Source: Sipunculus nudus
Lineage: Eukaryota; Annelida; Sipuncula; Golfingiida; Sipunculidae
NCBI GenBank assembly: GCA_026874595.1
Contig: CM049308.1
Coordinates: 15,748,001 to 15,812,000 of the forward strand
Reading direction: 5' to 3'
Length of the DNA: 64,000 nucleotides
Each line of letters starts with the position of its first letter. Position 1 is the first letter of the stretch. Position numbers and translations under genes: made by a program. The notes under the pieces were generated by a model. That model made no database searches and was not told the DNA's origin. It saw only the letters and a program-made list of their open reading frames with translations. Below are positions 12,601-22,130 of this stretch, one piece after another.

Positions 12601-13529
12601 CTCTCTTTATTTTCTTCTTGTGCAGATTTAATGGTTGTTTTAATTAGATCATTATATTCTTGATTATTTAATAAAGAGCAATTTAGTTTCCAGTATCCTG
12701 GACCTCTATTATGAATAAACATATCAAGTCCAAGAGATATACTTAGATGGTCAGTTTTATGAGAAGGGGCAATGTGTGTGTTTGTAACATTCCCCAATAA
12801 TCCAAATGACACCAAAAAATAATCTTACAGGCTACCTGCTGGTACAGGGTTATTACGGACCCATGTAAACTTAACTAAGTCAGGATTATGTTGTCTCCAG
12901 ATATCAACCATTTCTGTTTCTTCCATATATTCAAGAACTGTTTTCCTAGCTTTACTGTTATTATTCTGATTTTTGTTTAACTGATCTAAATTTAAATCTA
13001 ATATGACATTCCAGTCAACTCCAATAATCCTGTGATCGTTAGGAATATTTTCAATCTCTAAAAAAAACCTTTCATAAAATTCTGGTGAATCGTTATTAGG
13101 TCCATACACATTTACTAGTGTGATCTTATAATCGTTAAGTAAGCAGTCTAAAATCACAAATCTTCCATCTTTATCTATAACTTGCTTTTCAATTTCACAA
13201 GAAATATTGTTCTTAATTAATATGGCTGAACCCCTTGCTTTTGTTGTACCATGGCTATATATGATTCTATGTCCCCATTCTGCTCTCCATATATCTTCTG
13301 TTTCTTTACTACTGTGAGTTTCTTGCATGAAAACTATTCCTGTATTTCTCTTTCTTTGTAGCCAATAAAAAATCTCTCTTCTCTTTGTAAAGATGCCTAA
13401 ACCCCTTACATTAATGGACATTATGTTCAATGAGTCTTTATGTTTAAAAGACGTTCCATGTGGACCACCTGACCGTCGACCCGGATGGGCGATATTATGA
13501 GAAATCAGATTTCCTTTCAAGTTAAGCAT
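9694..13529 (-). pseudogene. LINE ORF2 (endonuclease-reverse transcriptase), disrupted
   Basis: ORF2 spans about 1278 codons, the normal L1 length. An APE-like endonuclease (13529 to about 12700) shows INVRGL, the catalytic-type QETH, GVDWNVIL and TDHLSISL. The reverse transcriptase shows WRPITLLNTDYK, GFLKGRYIGENI, SRGVRQGCPLSPYLF and YADD (11355-11366). A C-terminal CTFC...H...C knuckle (C-x2-C-x8-H-x4-C) follows. Disruptions are TAA at 12825-12827, a frameshift near 10525, TGA at 10111-10113, and TAA at 9991-9993 and 9982-9984. Reading frame is otherwise well kept over long stretches, so inactivation looks fairly recent. Confidence 0.92.
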
Positions 13530-14027
13530 TATTTACTCAAAAATTATAAAGTCTGAAATTACAGTTCTTACACTCCCACAAACAAAAATAGTTAAATACA
13601 CAGTATAAAAAAAATAATAAAGAAAAGTAAGCAAATATAGAAAATAAGTCGCTGCCTGTCACCTCGGCTTGGTCTTTTCAGCTTCCCCCGGCAGCATTCC
13701 AACAGCTTAATATTTTGCCGTTACATTTTACTCGATCCTCTGATCCAATCTCCGCCAGAGGTCGCCATCGCCACGCCAACATGCGTAGCGGTAGCGCCCC
13801 CAGGCGGTGCTGCCGCCTGTCGTGCATAAACTTAAATAAAACAGTCACAAGAATGAGTTCTCAATTCACGCATGCGCACTTCTCAAGCCACGTGCTTGGT
13901 TCCAAATCCCTTCACAGTGCTTAAAAGTTGTTGACGAAGTTTGGCATTTCACGTAGCCCACTTGTGTGAATAGTTCCGGGGTTAGTTAGGCCTACGCATT
14001 ACGTAATTAGTTTGCGGTTAGCGCGTA
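13530..14027 (-). other. LINE inter-ORF spacer, GC-rich core
   Basis: About 500 bases separate ORF1 from ORF2. Roughly 13680-14027 is clearly richer in G, C and CpG than both ORFs (for example GGTAGCGCCCCCAGGCGG). No protein family is recognisable on either strand. A role in ORF2 translation or as an internal promoter is only a guess. Confidence 0.6.
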
Positions 14028-14930
14028 TTAGTCCCGTATGGGAACCAGTTCACCGTTTATGTAAAGTTGGCCCCTCCAGAACCTGACCTTGTCACCATCA
14101 TTGTACGCTGCCGTCATCTGCGGTTTCGCTTTTTGTTTAGTTTGAAAGTCCCTCATTGTCAGGTCTTCAGCAACTCTAATGGTGGAATTCTTAAGCTGCT
14201 TCTTTCCGCTTGCAAGAACTTCATTTCTAAACGGTCTATTGTGGAACCGTACCAGAATATGCCGTGGTTTCGTTCCTTTCTTGCCTGTTCTGTGCGCCAT
14301 TTCTATTATGTTCTTTACTTGTTCTTCGCTTATATCCCGAATAAGTCTGTTCTGTACAATAATTTTTGCAACAGTATTCTTACAATTTTCAACTTGTCCA
14401 ATTTCACCGACTCTAATAATGCGCACATTCCACTCCCTAAGATATCGTTCTTGTTTGTTACAGGCTTCCAACATACCCTGCTGCCTCTTTTGTATATCTA
14501 TGTCTTTTTGCTTATTTTTCTCTTTCTCTTCATGCAATTCTGCTGTAAGCGCTTCGACCTTTTTTTCGAGTCCCTGTTTACTATCTTTTAGTTCTTCAAC
14601 TGTTGTGTCTAGTACATTTAATCCGTTTTCTATCGACTGAACATTTTCTTTCAGAGTATTCTGCTCTGTGGTTAGTCCATCAAGTTGCTTCTTCAGACTA
14701 TCATGCATGCCTTTAATTTCTTCTTTAATTTCTTTGTTAGAGGCACTGACCTTATTCATTTCTGACAGTACTTGTTTCAGCTGAGCATAAATGTCCATGG
14801 CCGCCATACTGCATGCCCCCTCCTCTGATTCACTATCCGTTCCTCCTGTATTTCTCCTCTCTTTGTTTATAAATTTATCCATGTTACCGGCCTGCGGTGT
14901 ACTTTTCTTGCCTCCCTTATTTTTTGGCAT
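14028..14930 (-). CDS. LINE ORF1 protein (coiled coil + RRM), open
   Basis: ORF1p of L1-like elements is an RNA-binding chaperone that trimerises through a coiled coil and coats the element RNA. The start chosen is the ATG at 14930 (MPKNKGGKK); the open frame continues upstream only into host flank. The 300-residue product has a basic N-terminus, an acidic stretch (SESEEG), a long heptad-rich coiled coil (about residues 45-150), then an RRM-like block beginning NVRIIRVGE and a C-terminal domain with MAHRTGK, HILVRF and VRFWRGQLYING. These are typical of transposase_22-type ORF1 proteins. No stop or frameshift is visible, unlike ORF2 of the same copy. Confidence 0.9.
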   Translation of the reverse strand: MPKNKGGKKSTPQAGNMDKFINKERRNTGGTDSESEEGACSMAAMDIYAQLKQVLSEMNKVSASNKEIKEEIKGMHDSLKKQLDGLTTEQNTLKENVQSIENGLNVLDTTVEELKDSKQGLEKKVEALTAELHEEKEKNKQKDIDIQKRQQGMLEACNKQERYLREWNVRIIRVGEIGQVENCKNTVAKIIVQNRLIRDISEEQVKNIIEMAHRTGKKGTKPRHILVRFHNRPFRNEVLASGKKQLKNSTIRVAEDLTMRDFQTKQKAKPQMTAAYNDGDKVRFWRGQLYINGELVPIRD

Positions 14931-14932
14931 TT

Positions 14933-14942
14933 TACAGTTTTT
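14933..14942 (+). repeat. LINE target-site duplication, right copy
   Basis: TACAGTTTTT followed by GATCAACTGG, exactly the sequence that continues after the same motif in unoccupied paralogues. Confidence 0.8.
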
Positions 14943-16448
14943 GATCAACTGGTTTCAAATTTTTTGTGTTAACAGTTAAAATGCTAACAAAAACATGCTT
15001 TGAAAATTAAATCCACAGCAGTTACAGGAAAAAAACGTGCCATGGTCAAAGTTGGGCAAAATTTAAGGTACCGTTTTTAGCGAACCTGTGAGCTTATGCG
15101 ATGGTGTGGCGTCGTCCGGCGACCATCGTCTGTACGTTTACCCATACTATCTTGAAAACGATAAGAGTTAGCATCACAAAATTTTATGCAAAAAATTAGT
15201 CATCTAAAAAACTCTATCAGATTATGCTTATTTTTTGGCTAACTGCATTATCTTAGATTTTATAGGGAAAAAGCAAAAAAAAAAGCTTTAAAAATCTTCC
15301 TCTCCGAAACTGTTCAGCCAAATTGTCCAATATTTTACAGAAATGATTCCTGGAACAATCTTTCTCAAGTTTGTTCGAATGGTTTAAGTTCGGTGATTTT
15401 TGGCCGAGTTACAGGAAGTTGAACTTAGTCATCTGTCCAAAAAAACATACTAAAATTACAATCTCAGAAAAGGCTGGAGCTATCATCACCAAGTTTTATG
15501 CCAGTGTTGGTCACTTGAGTCATATCTGAATGAGGTATAGGTGGCGCCACATGCATCGGCCTTTATTGTAGGGGGGTCATCAGTGCCCGTATCATACTGA
15601 CGGCTACAAAAAACTTCTTCTCTGAAACCATATGGCCAAATTGTTTAATATTGCACAGAAATGATCCTAGGGTAGTGCTTTCTGAAGTTTGTTCAAATGG
15701 TCTCAGTTCAGTGACTTTTAGTTGAGCAATGGGAAACTGAATTAAGTCATATGCTGTAACAGCCCATTTTAGCTCAGTGGCTACAAAGATCTTCTCAAAA
15801 ACCACGGGGCCAAATTCTTAAATCTCATACATTAATTGTCCTTAGATGTTGATAATTCAAGTTTGTTCAAATGGTTTTGGTTCAGTGATTTTTGGCTGAG
15901 TTATGGGAAGCTTAACCATTTTGCTGTATTTTCTCATATGAGTGATAAACCTGTAAAACGTTTTTTGACTGATGCCACTGAGGCCTATTTGTTTAATTTT
16001 TTACAAGAATAATCCCCTGAATAATTCTTATAATAATTGTCTTTTATGGTTCCAAAGAATGAATTTTGGCTGAATTATAAAGATTGAATTGAGTAATTTA
16101 CCATATATGTTAGCTGTGTGAAACAGATACATCTATTCTGGCACCAGTTTATCAGCATCCGTTGCATCATACCTCTAGAGACATTTAGATTTCAGGTTAT
16201 CTATGGTTGATATTGACAAGAATGTTTTTAAAAGCTTTTAAAAAATGTAGATTTATGAATTTAGATATTCCTCATGCCAGGCAATGTTTACAATCACAGG
16301 TATACAGCTCTCTGTGGGTATATGAAGACGGCTGTACATGGATTATAAATAATTGGTAACCATACTGAACTTAATTAATGATTTTGCCATCAGTGAGATG
16401 TATCTGTATTATAATTTTGCATTCAATATGCATATGTGGTAATTGTTA

Positions 16449-16600
16449 ACGAACCTGTGAGCTAATGCAATGATGTGGCAGTGTCTGTCGTCTGTATGTT
16501 AACCCATAATATTTTGAAAACAACAAGCTAGCATCATGAAATTTAATGTAAAAAATTAGCCATCTGAAAAGTTCTGCATTTTCTTAGATTTTATAGAGAA
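16449..16600 (+). repeat. Internal repeat of the F2 end
   Basis: From AACGAACCTGTGAGC through ACCCATAATATTTTGAAAAC this matches the F2 start at 15079 with scattered differences, 1.37 kb away. It could be a tandem duplication or the head of a second F2 copy. Confidence 0.65.
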
Positions 16601-17819
16601 AAAGCTAAAAACTTTTAATATCTTCTCAGAAACTGTCAAGCCAAATTGTTCAATATTTCACAGAAATAATCTTTTATACCATCTCTCTGAAGTTTTTCAA
16701 ATGGTTCAAATTCAGTGAATTTTGGCCAAGTTACAGGAAGTTGAACTTAGTCATCTGTCCAAAAAAGTACACTAAAATGACAGTCAGAGGGCCAGAAAGG
16801 GCCAGAGCTGTCATCACCAAATTTTATGCCAGTGTTGGTAACACGAGTCATATATGAAATTCAGGTATTGGTGGTGCCACCTGCATTGAGCTTTTTTTGT
16901 ACGGGTTCATTGGTCATCTGTACATTAACCCATAATTTCTCAGGAATAGCAGAAGCTACCATCCCCAGATTTAATGCAATAATCTGTCACATATCAAATT
17001 TTGTGGGATTCAGCTTATTTTTTTGCTATCTGCATTTACTTAGATTTTATAGGGAAAAAGCTGAAAAACTTTTAAAAGTCTTCTTCTTGTAAACGGTCCA
17101 GCCAAATTGTTCAGTATTTTACAGAAATGATCCCAGAGGCAAGCCCTCTCAAGTTTGTTCAAATGGTTTGCATTTGATGAATTTTAGTGGAGTTTCATGA
17201 ATTTGAACAGTCATTTGGCCAAGTAAGCATACTCACAAAGTAATCTCAGAAATGACAGAAGCTAGCATTACCAAGTATTGTGCAAATGTTGGTCTCATGA
17301 CTCATATTTGAAGTTGCAGAGTTTGTGGTGCCACCTACAATTACCTGTTTTTATGGGCAAAACCTCACAATTTTTTTAAATGTTTATGATGAAACTGTCA
17401 AGTTGAATCTTTCAATTTTTCAAAAGAATTATCCTAGGACACAGTTCTTTCAATTATATCAGAAAAGCTTTAGTTGGTCTTATGGCCATTTTTATGTCTA
17501 TTTCAAACTGAGGACTGCAAAACTGTTCTTCTACAAAATTATTTTTTCAATTATAACTTCTGTAACATTGCACAAAAATTATTCTTAGGTGGCCTTTGTT
17601 CAAGTTTACTTGAATGATTTTTGGCAGAATTGTTGGACCTTTAACAATAAAAGGACTCCATCTTTTATCATTCTAGATATTTTGATAACAAGTTTATGAA
17701 TATGTCAGCTTGAAAAAAAAAGCATTTTAGCCAAAGTCTTTCAGTATGTGTAAACAGTTTTACCAACAAGCCAAGATTTTGTCTGTATCTTTGGATAGAT
17801 TGAGAAACTGCCAACTGTT

Positions 17820-18340
17820 TCAGATTTGGCAACAAATCAAGAGTTCATTCAGTGCAGCCAGATATAGGTCAAGAGTTCAATCAGTGGGGCCTTGTCACCT
17901 CATGGGTGACATGTGAACAACTCATGGGCTCCATGTGATCACTTCATGGGTGTCATGCCCCTCAGGGCAGGGCCCCTGCATGAGCTTATGCAATGGTGTT
18001 GCTACTATTTCAGATTTGGCAACAGGCTAGAGGTCAGTCTGGATCTATTTATAGCTCTGGCAGAATGCCAACTGTATCAGATAAGGCAACAGGTCAAGAG
18101 ATTACTCAGTGCAGCCAGGTATGGGTCAGGAGTTCACTCAGTGCAGTAGCTGCATTATATTTATATCATTGGCAGACTGCATACTGCATCAGATTTAGCA
18201 CCAAAGTTCAGCCTTGATCTATTCATTGCTTTGGCCGAGTGCCAGCTGTGTCAGATAATGCAACAGGTCAAGAGTTCACTCAGTGCAGCCAGGTACAGGT
18301 CATGAGTTCACTCAGTGCAGTAGCCTGAGTCAGCAGATTT
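17820..18340 (+). repeat. Imperfect tandem units inside F2 copy a
   Basis: Several units share CAAGAGTTCANTCAGTG, GCAGCCAGGTA and CAGATTTGGCAACA-like strings. The same block occurs reversed at about 53920-54130 in F2 copy b. Confidence 0.65.
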
Positions 18341-19460
18341 GTTACAGTTCACTCGGGGCAACTGCCTTTCTCACCTAAGCCTGGTCAGCCCCATGCATCA
18401 GACTCAGGGTAAGTTTGAAGTATTGGCCTGATATTTGACCTGTCTATGTGTCTTTGATGGCTTTCTCATTCACAAGACAGGTGTCGCCACCTACAATGAC
18501 ATTTGCACAGTGTATGTGCCTGCTTATTTCTACAGAGGAATTTGATATATCAGCCTGAAATTGGGCATATATATACTTATCGAATAGCTCTGTCGTATAC
18601 AAGACTGATGGTGCCACCTACAATAATTTTTGCACAGTGTGTGTCCCTGCTTATTCCTCAGGAGGGGTTTGATATATCAGACTGAAATTGGGCATATGTA
18701 TATATCTGACTGGTGGTGCCAGCTACAATCATTCTTGTGTTGTGTGCACCCATACCAGAATTTCAGCAGTGATGTTTGTGTAATTGTTTCTTATTCAAAA
18801 TGTTTAGTACTTGCATTGTTCATATACATGAGAATTAATGGTCCAGCATTGAAGCATTATACCTGGTGTATTTCCCAATGCACAGGTTCGCATTAGGCCT
18901 GTAGGCCTTGTTTTATTTTTGCTAATATTTTAAAATATTTAAAAGATTTTGATCTTATTTTGGGTATACAATTTAATTTTGATTAATAAAAGTAATACTA
19001 CTGGAAAAAAAGTGCTTAGTTTTAACAATTTTTGTGTTAAGTGATCAAATTTCTTTCCTGATTATTTACAAAATGCATTATGTTTGGGCCCATAACTTTT
19101 TTTAAATTATACAATACAGACCTAATTTCTGGCATGTACATAGGAACTATATAGAGGATTATTTATGGTAAATATGAGGAAAAACAGATGAGTGGTTTTG
19201 ATATCAGGCAGTCCTGAAGTGTGAAAATAGGTTTTTAATAAAAAATTGAGGTTTTTCCTTAATATCGTGAGGGAACGAAGTCCTAGTGACCCAATTTTCG
19301 GGTAGGAGATTTTAGGGACATCTAACAGTATGCAAAATTTTGGATTCGTAGGTCCAAACGTTTCAAAACGTGCCCCGTTAACGAACGAACGGCCGGACGG
19401 ACGGAAAAAGGACCACGACTATAGCTCAGATGACTTATAGTCAGCTGAGCTAAAAATATT

Positions 19461-19712
19461 TGTCCTGAGATCTCGATATAACATCTCGAGATCTTGACAT
19501 AAAATTTCGAGATTTCTACATAAAATTTCACAAAAAAGTATATTTTGCTGTAGAAAAAAGTTATCTCGAGATGTTATTTCGAGATGTTTTGTCGAGATCT
19601 CAAGATATTATCTCGAGATCTCGACATAAATTAAATTTTACAATCAAATATGTTGGTGAAGGGGGGGGGGGGGGTTAACTCGAGATATTATCTCGAGATC
19701 ACGAGAAAGTAT
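19461..19712 (+). repeat. Cluster of ATCTCGAGAT palindromes (left)
   Basis: About ten perfect or near-perfect ATCTCGAGAT-type palindromes within 250 bases, spaced irregularly and interrupted by a 14-G run (19661-19674). Two more lie at 20868-20940, suggesting the two ends of one element of about 1.5 kb. Confidence 0.75.
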
Positions 19713-20867
19713 GAGGCGTATATATTAATCATGTCTTACATACGTTGGCCGATTTAATTCACGTAAAGCTAATCAAAGTTAGAGGGATCCAATCCGATAT
19801 ATGACGTCTGTCAAATTAACATCATCTCTTGAACCTTTCATAAAATGAGCCAATCCCTGGGGTATAGGATGTGCCTTTCGTTTATATCCACGTGTTTATA
19901 TCATGGGTCGGGGGGGGGGGCGCAGAAATGGACACCGGTCGTAATCAAAACACTTCCGACAAAGCCAGCAGCTTCAATTCAGACAATACAGAGTTTTGAG
20001 AATGACAAAAATTGCACTGCTTCTTATACCCTCACGAACATCAAACTTGCAACACCTCGGTTGCATGTAAGTTTTTTTTTGTATGTTAACATTAGCTCAA
20101 GTAACTTGTGTACAAGTAACCTGTAGATAAAATGCTTATACATCAGTGAAAGGGGCGTTATAAGAACCTTTCTCAGCAGGGATTACCTTCAGTTCTTTAA
20201 AATGTATGTGCAGAGTATGCCGGTAAAACATAAATACTATAAATCAAGCATGTGAATAGTGGCCTTAAGTCCAAAGCAGAGCATTTTGCAGAAGGAAATC
20301 ATGACGAGAGATGATCGAATTAGTTTAACCGTTTATACATTGATTTAAATCATAGTTGATTTAAACAGGTTGACTAAATGTAATCTGAGCTGTAGTTATT
20401 AAGTGGCGGATCAAGAGGGGGGCTTTAGGGGCTGAAGCCCCCCCCCCCCCCCTCGGGCCCACCCCCGGCATACCCACCCGAAACCACATGCAGTAATCAT
20501 TTTTATCATATTTTCATTTATGATTTTCATATGCCATAAAACAAAAGATCATTTCAATAAAAACAAGAGATCATTTCAATAAAAACAAAGTTGAAAAAAA
20601 AAGAAATATTGGACAAGCGGGTTTCTGTACCATGCTCATATCCGTTTGTATTTTTAAACGCATAAGATGGATATATGCCCACAAACATTTCTATTTGAAT
20701 AATTTCTCAGCTATGACTTCCGCCGTTCAAGTGGAATGTTTAAGTTTCTAAAGGCTATGACATCTTCCTTTGAATATCTTCCATATTGAATTTTATATTG
20801 AACTTTTCACTCTTAACGTATATTGTCCCTTTAATTTTATTCTGTTTTATGTCAATTAAGCATGTAA
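19713..20867. other. Sequence between the two TCTCGAGA clusters
   Basis: Holds an 11-G run (19910-19920), AGTGGCGGATCAAGAGG at about 20401 followed by a 15-C run (20438-20452), which resembles the end of the MITE at 38339, and AT-rich DNA. No gene recognised. Confidence 0.5.
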
Positions 20868-20944
20868 AATTTTATCTCGAGATAATTTATTTTTCTGCGT
20901 CCTAATTTTTTTGTGCGAAATGTTATCTCGAGATAATTTTGTTT
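20868..20944 (+). repeat. TTATCTCGAGATAA palindromes (right)
   Basis: Two copies of TTATCTCGAGATAATTT about 55 bases apart. They mirror the cluster at 19461-19712 and probably mark the other end of the same element. Confidence 0.65.
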
Positions 20945-21780
20945 TCCTTCTGTGTCCTAAATCAGCTACCGTACAGTTGTGGTCCGTGCGCCCTGCACAA
21001 TTTCTATGCACAGTGGTGTCTCTCGGATCAGAGATATCACTCGGATCTGCTTCTGATTAAAATGGCTGGTGTTTCTAATGGGTTTTCAGACCTGAGAAGG
21101 TTTTGGATAATTTTCTTATTCAATTTTACATTTCATATGCGTAGCGATATCTCCAATATAATTACTCAAATTCAGTTCGAATTTAAAGTGTACAGGCCTC
21201 CCACTCACTTTTAAGAATTTTTTTATGATTTTATGACATTTTTGTAAAATTTTATGTTATTTGTATGCTCTTTACAAGCGCCTTTTATATGTAAGTTTAT
21301 GCTGTTCAGATTAGATCCCTATATTTTTCATATCATTTGCAAATGATTATAACATAGGGAATACAGTTGAAAAAGCAGAAGCCTGCATGATTCCATGGTT
21401 TGTAACTCTGTAATACAGGGACACACATGCAGGAGTCGTCAAACAAATGAGCCAGGAAGAACCCCAATGAGTTAGCTAGTTATGTTTATTATGATTCTTC
21501 CTAGGACCACAGCATAAGAAGTTTATCCTTTTTCTCAAACTGGCCTTACTTTCTATATTTCCAGCACTATTTTAAAACAAAGACACAGGAAAATGAGAAA
21601 ATTCTACCGCTACATTATAAAAGAATTTCATTTTTACATTCTAACATTTTAAATTCAACTACTAATTTAGACAGAAATCTCTTGATGGGCATATTAATCA
21701 TTTGCAGCCTATATATAAACCATGCTGCTGATGTATGATGCAATTGACTGTAAATGTCACAGTGCAGATGGGAAACCAGT

Positions 21781-22130
21781 TAAATTCGGAACTCAACTAG
21801 TTGAGAAGGGTATTCCATTGCAACTAGTTGAGATAGGAATTAATTCCCATCTCAACTGGCTATCTTCCAGCTGAGATAGAAATTCCCATCTAAACAGTTG
21901 AGATGGGAATAGTCACTGTTGTTCCAATCTCTACTAGTTGACATTGGAATATTCCGATGTACAGTGGTTCACATTAAGATATCCACACAGGAACCAGTTT
22001 ACTTTGGGATATCCTGAAATACACTAGTTTTCTTTAGAATTTCTGATTATTATAGCTTAAATGTAACTAGGTGAAACAGTTTATTTTGGAATATCCTGAA
22101 ATACACTAATCTACAGTAGAATATCTTACC
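21781..22130 (+). repeat. Degenerate palindromic repeat array (left)
   Basis: Repeats of a unit of about 30 bases whose halves, ATTCCCATCTCAACT and AGTTGAGATGGGAAT, are reverse complements. The clearest unit is 21882-21910 with two mismatched pairs. Further right the units decay to GGAATATCC/ACTAGT fragments. Confidence 0.75.

Larger units (their letters stand above)
9500..14932 (-). mobile_element. L1-clade LINE, near full length, inserted in F1 copy 1
   Basis: A non-LTR retrotransposon of about 5.4 kb on the - strand: ORF1 at 14930-14028, ORF2 at 13529-9694, then a 3' UTR with AATAAA and a TA-plus-poly(A) tail (poly-T on + at 9496-9512). The target-site duplication is TACAGTTTTT, at 9490-9499 and 14933-14942. 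Uninterrupted paralogous target sites are present at 24421-24440 and 27839-27858. ORF1 with coiled coil and RRM, an APE-type endonuclease and a C-terminal CCHC-like knuckle point to the L1 clade. ORF2 carries four stops and a frameshift, so this copy cannot be autonomous. Confidence 0.93.
15079..18911 (-). mobile_element. F2 element copy a (about 3.8 kb), inserted in F1 copy 1
   Basis: In + orientation it starts AGCGAACCTGTGAGC and ends CACAGGTTCGC followed by ATTAGGCCTGTAGGCCTTGT. GCGAACCTGTG and CACAGGTTCGC are subterminal inverted repeats, and the far end adds the palindromic GGCCTGTAGGCC. The host T-run (GGTACC...TATTTTTGCTAAT) is continuous in the paralogue near 27975-27999. A second start-like block at 16449 (AACGAACCTGTGAGC) repeats the first 140 bases, so an internal duplication or nested sister is likely. 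17820-18340 holds imperfect tandem units with AGTTCACTCAGTGCAG. No coding sequence was recognised. Confidence 0.72.
5733..19452 (+). mobile_element. F1 element copy 1 (about 2.5 kb, split by three insertions)
   Basis: The left end at 5733 is ACAAGGGACCCATGGGTCAC, containing the palindrome GACCCATGGGTC. The right end at 19452 is GTCAGCTGAGCTAAAAA, preceded by the AGCTCAG/CTGAGCT hairpin. Pieces of the element are 5733-7215, 9122-9499, 14933-15078 and 18912-19452. They join in the same order as uninterrupted paralogues near 25931-28558. Insertions are F1 copy 2, a LINE and an F2 element. There is no coding capacity. Copy 1 must predate its three inserts. Confidence 0.75.

Noticed and set aside
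12331-12663. Long + strand ORFs opposite the LINE (also 14067-14591 and 14179-14640)
   Set aside because: They are antisense shadows of ORF2 and ORF1, whose - strand proteins have clear family motifs.
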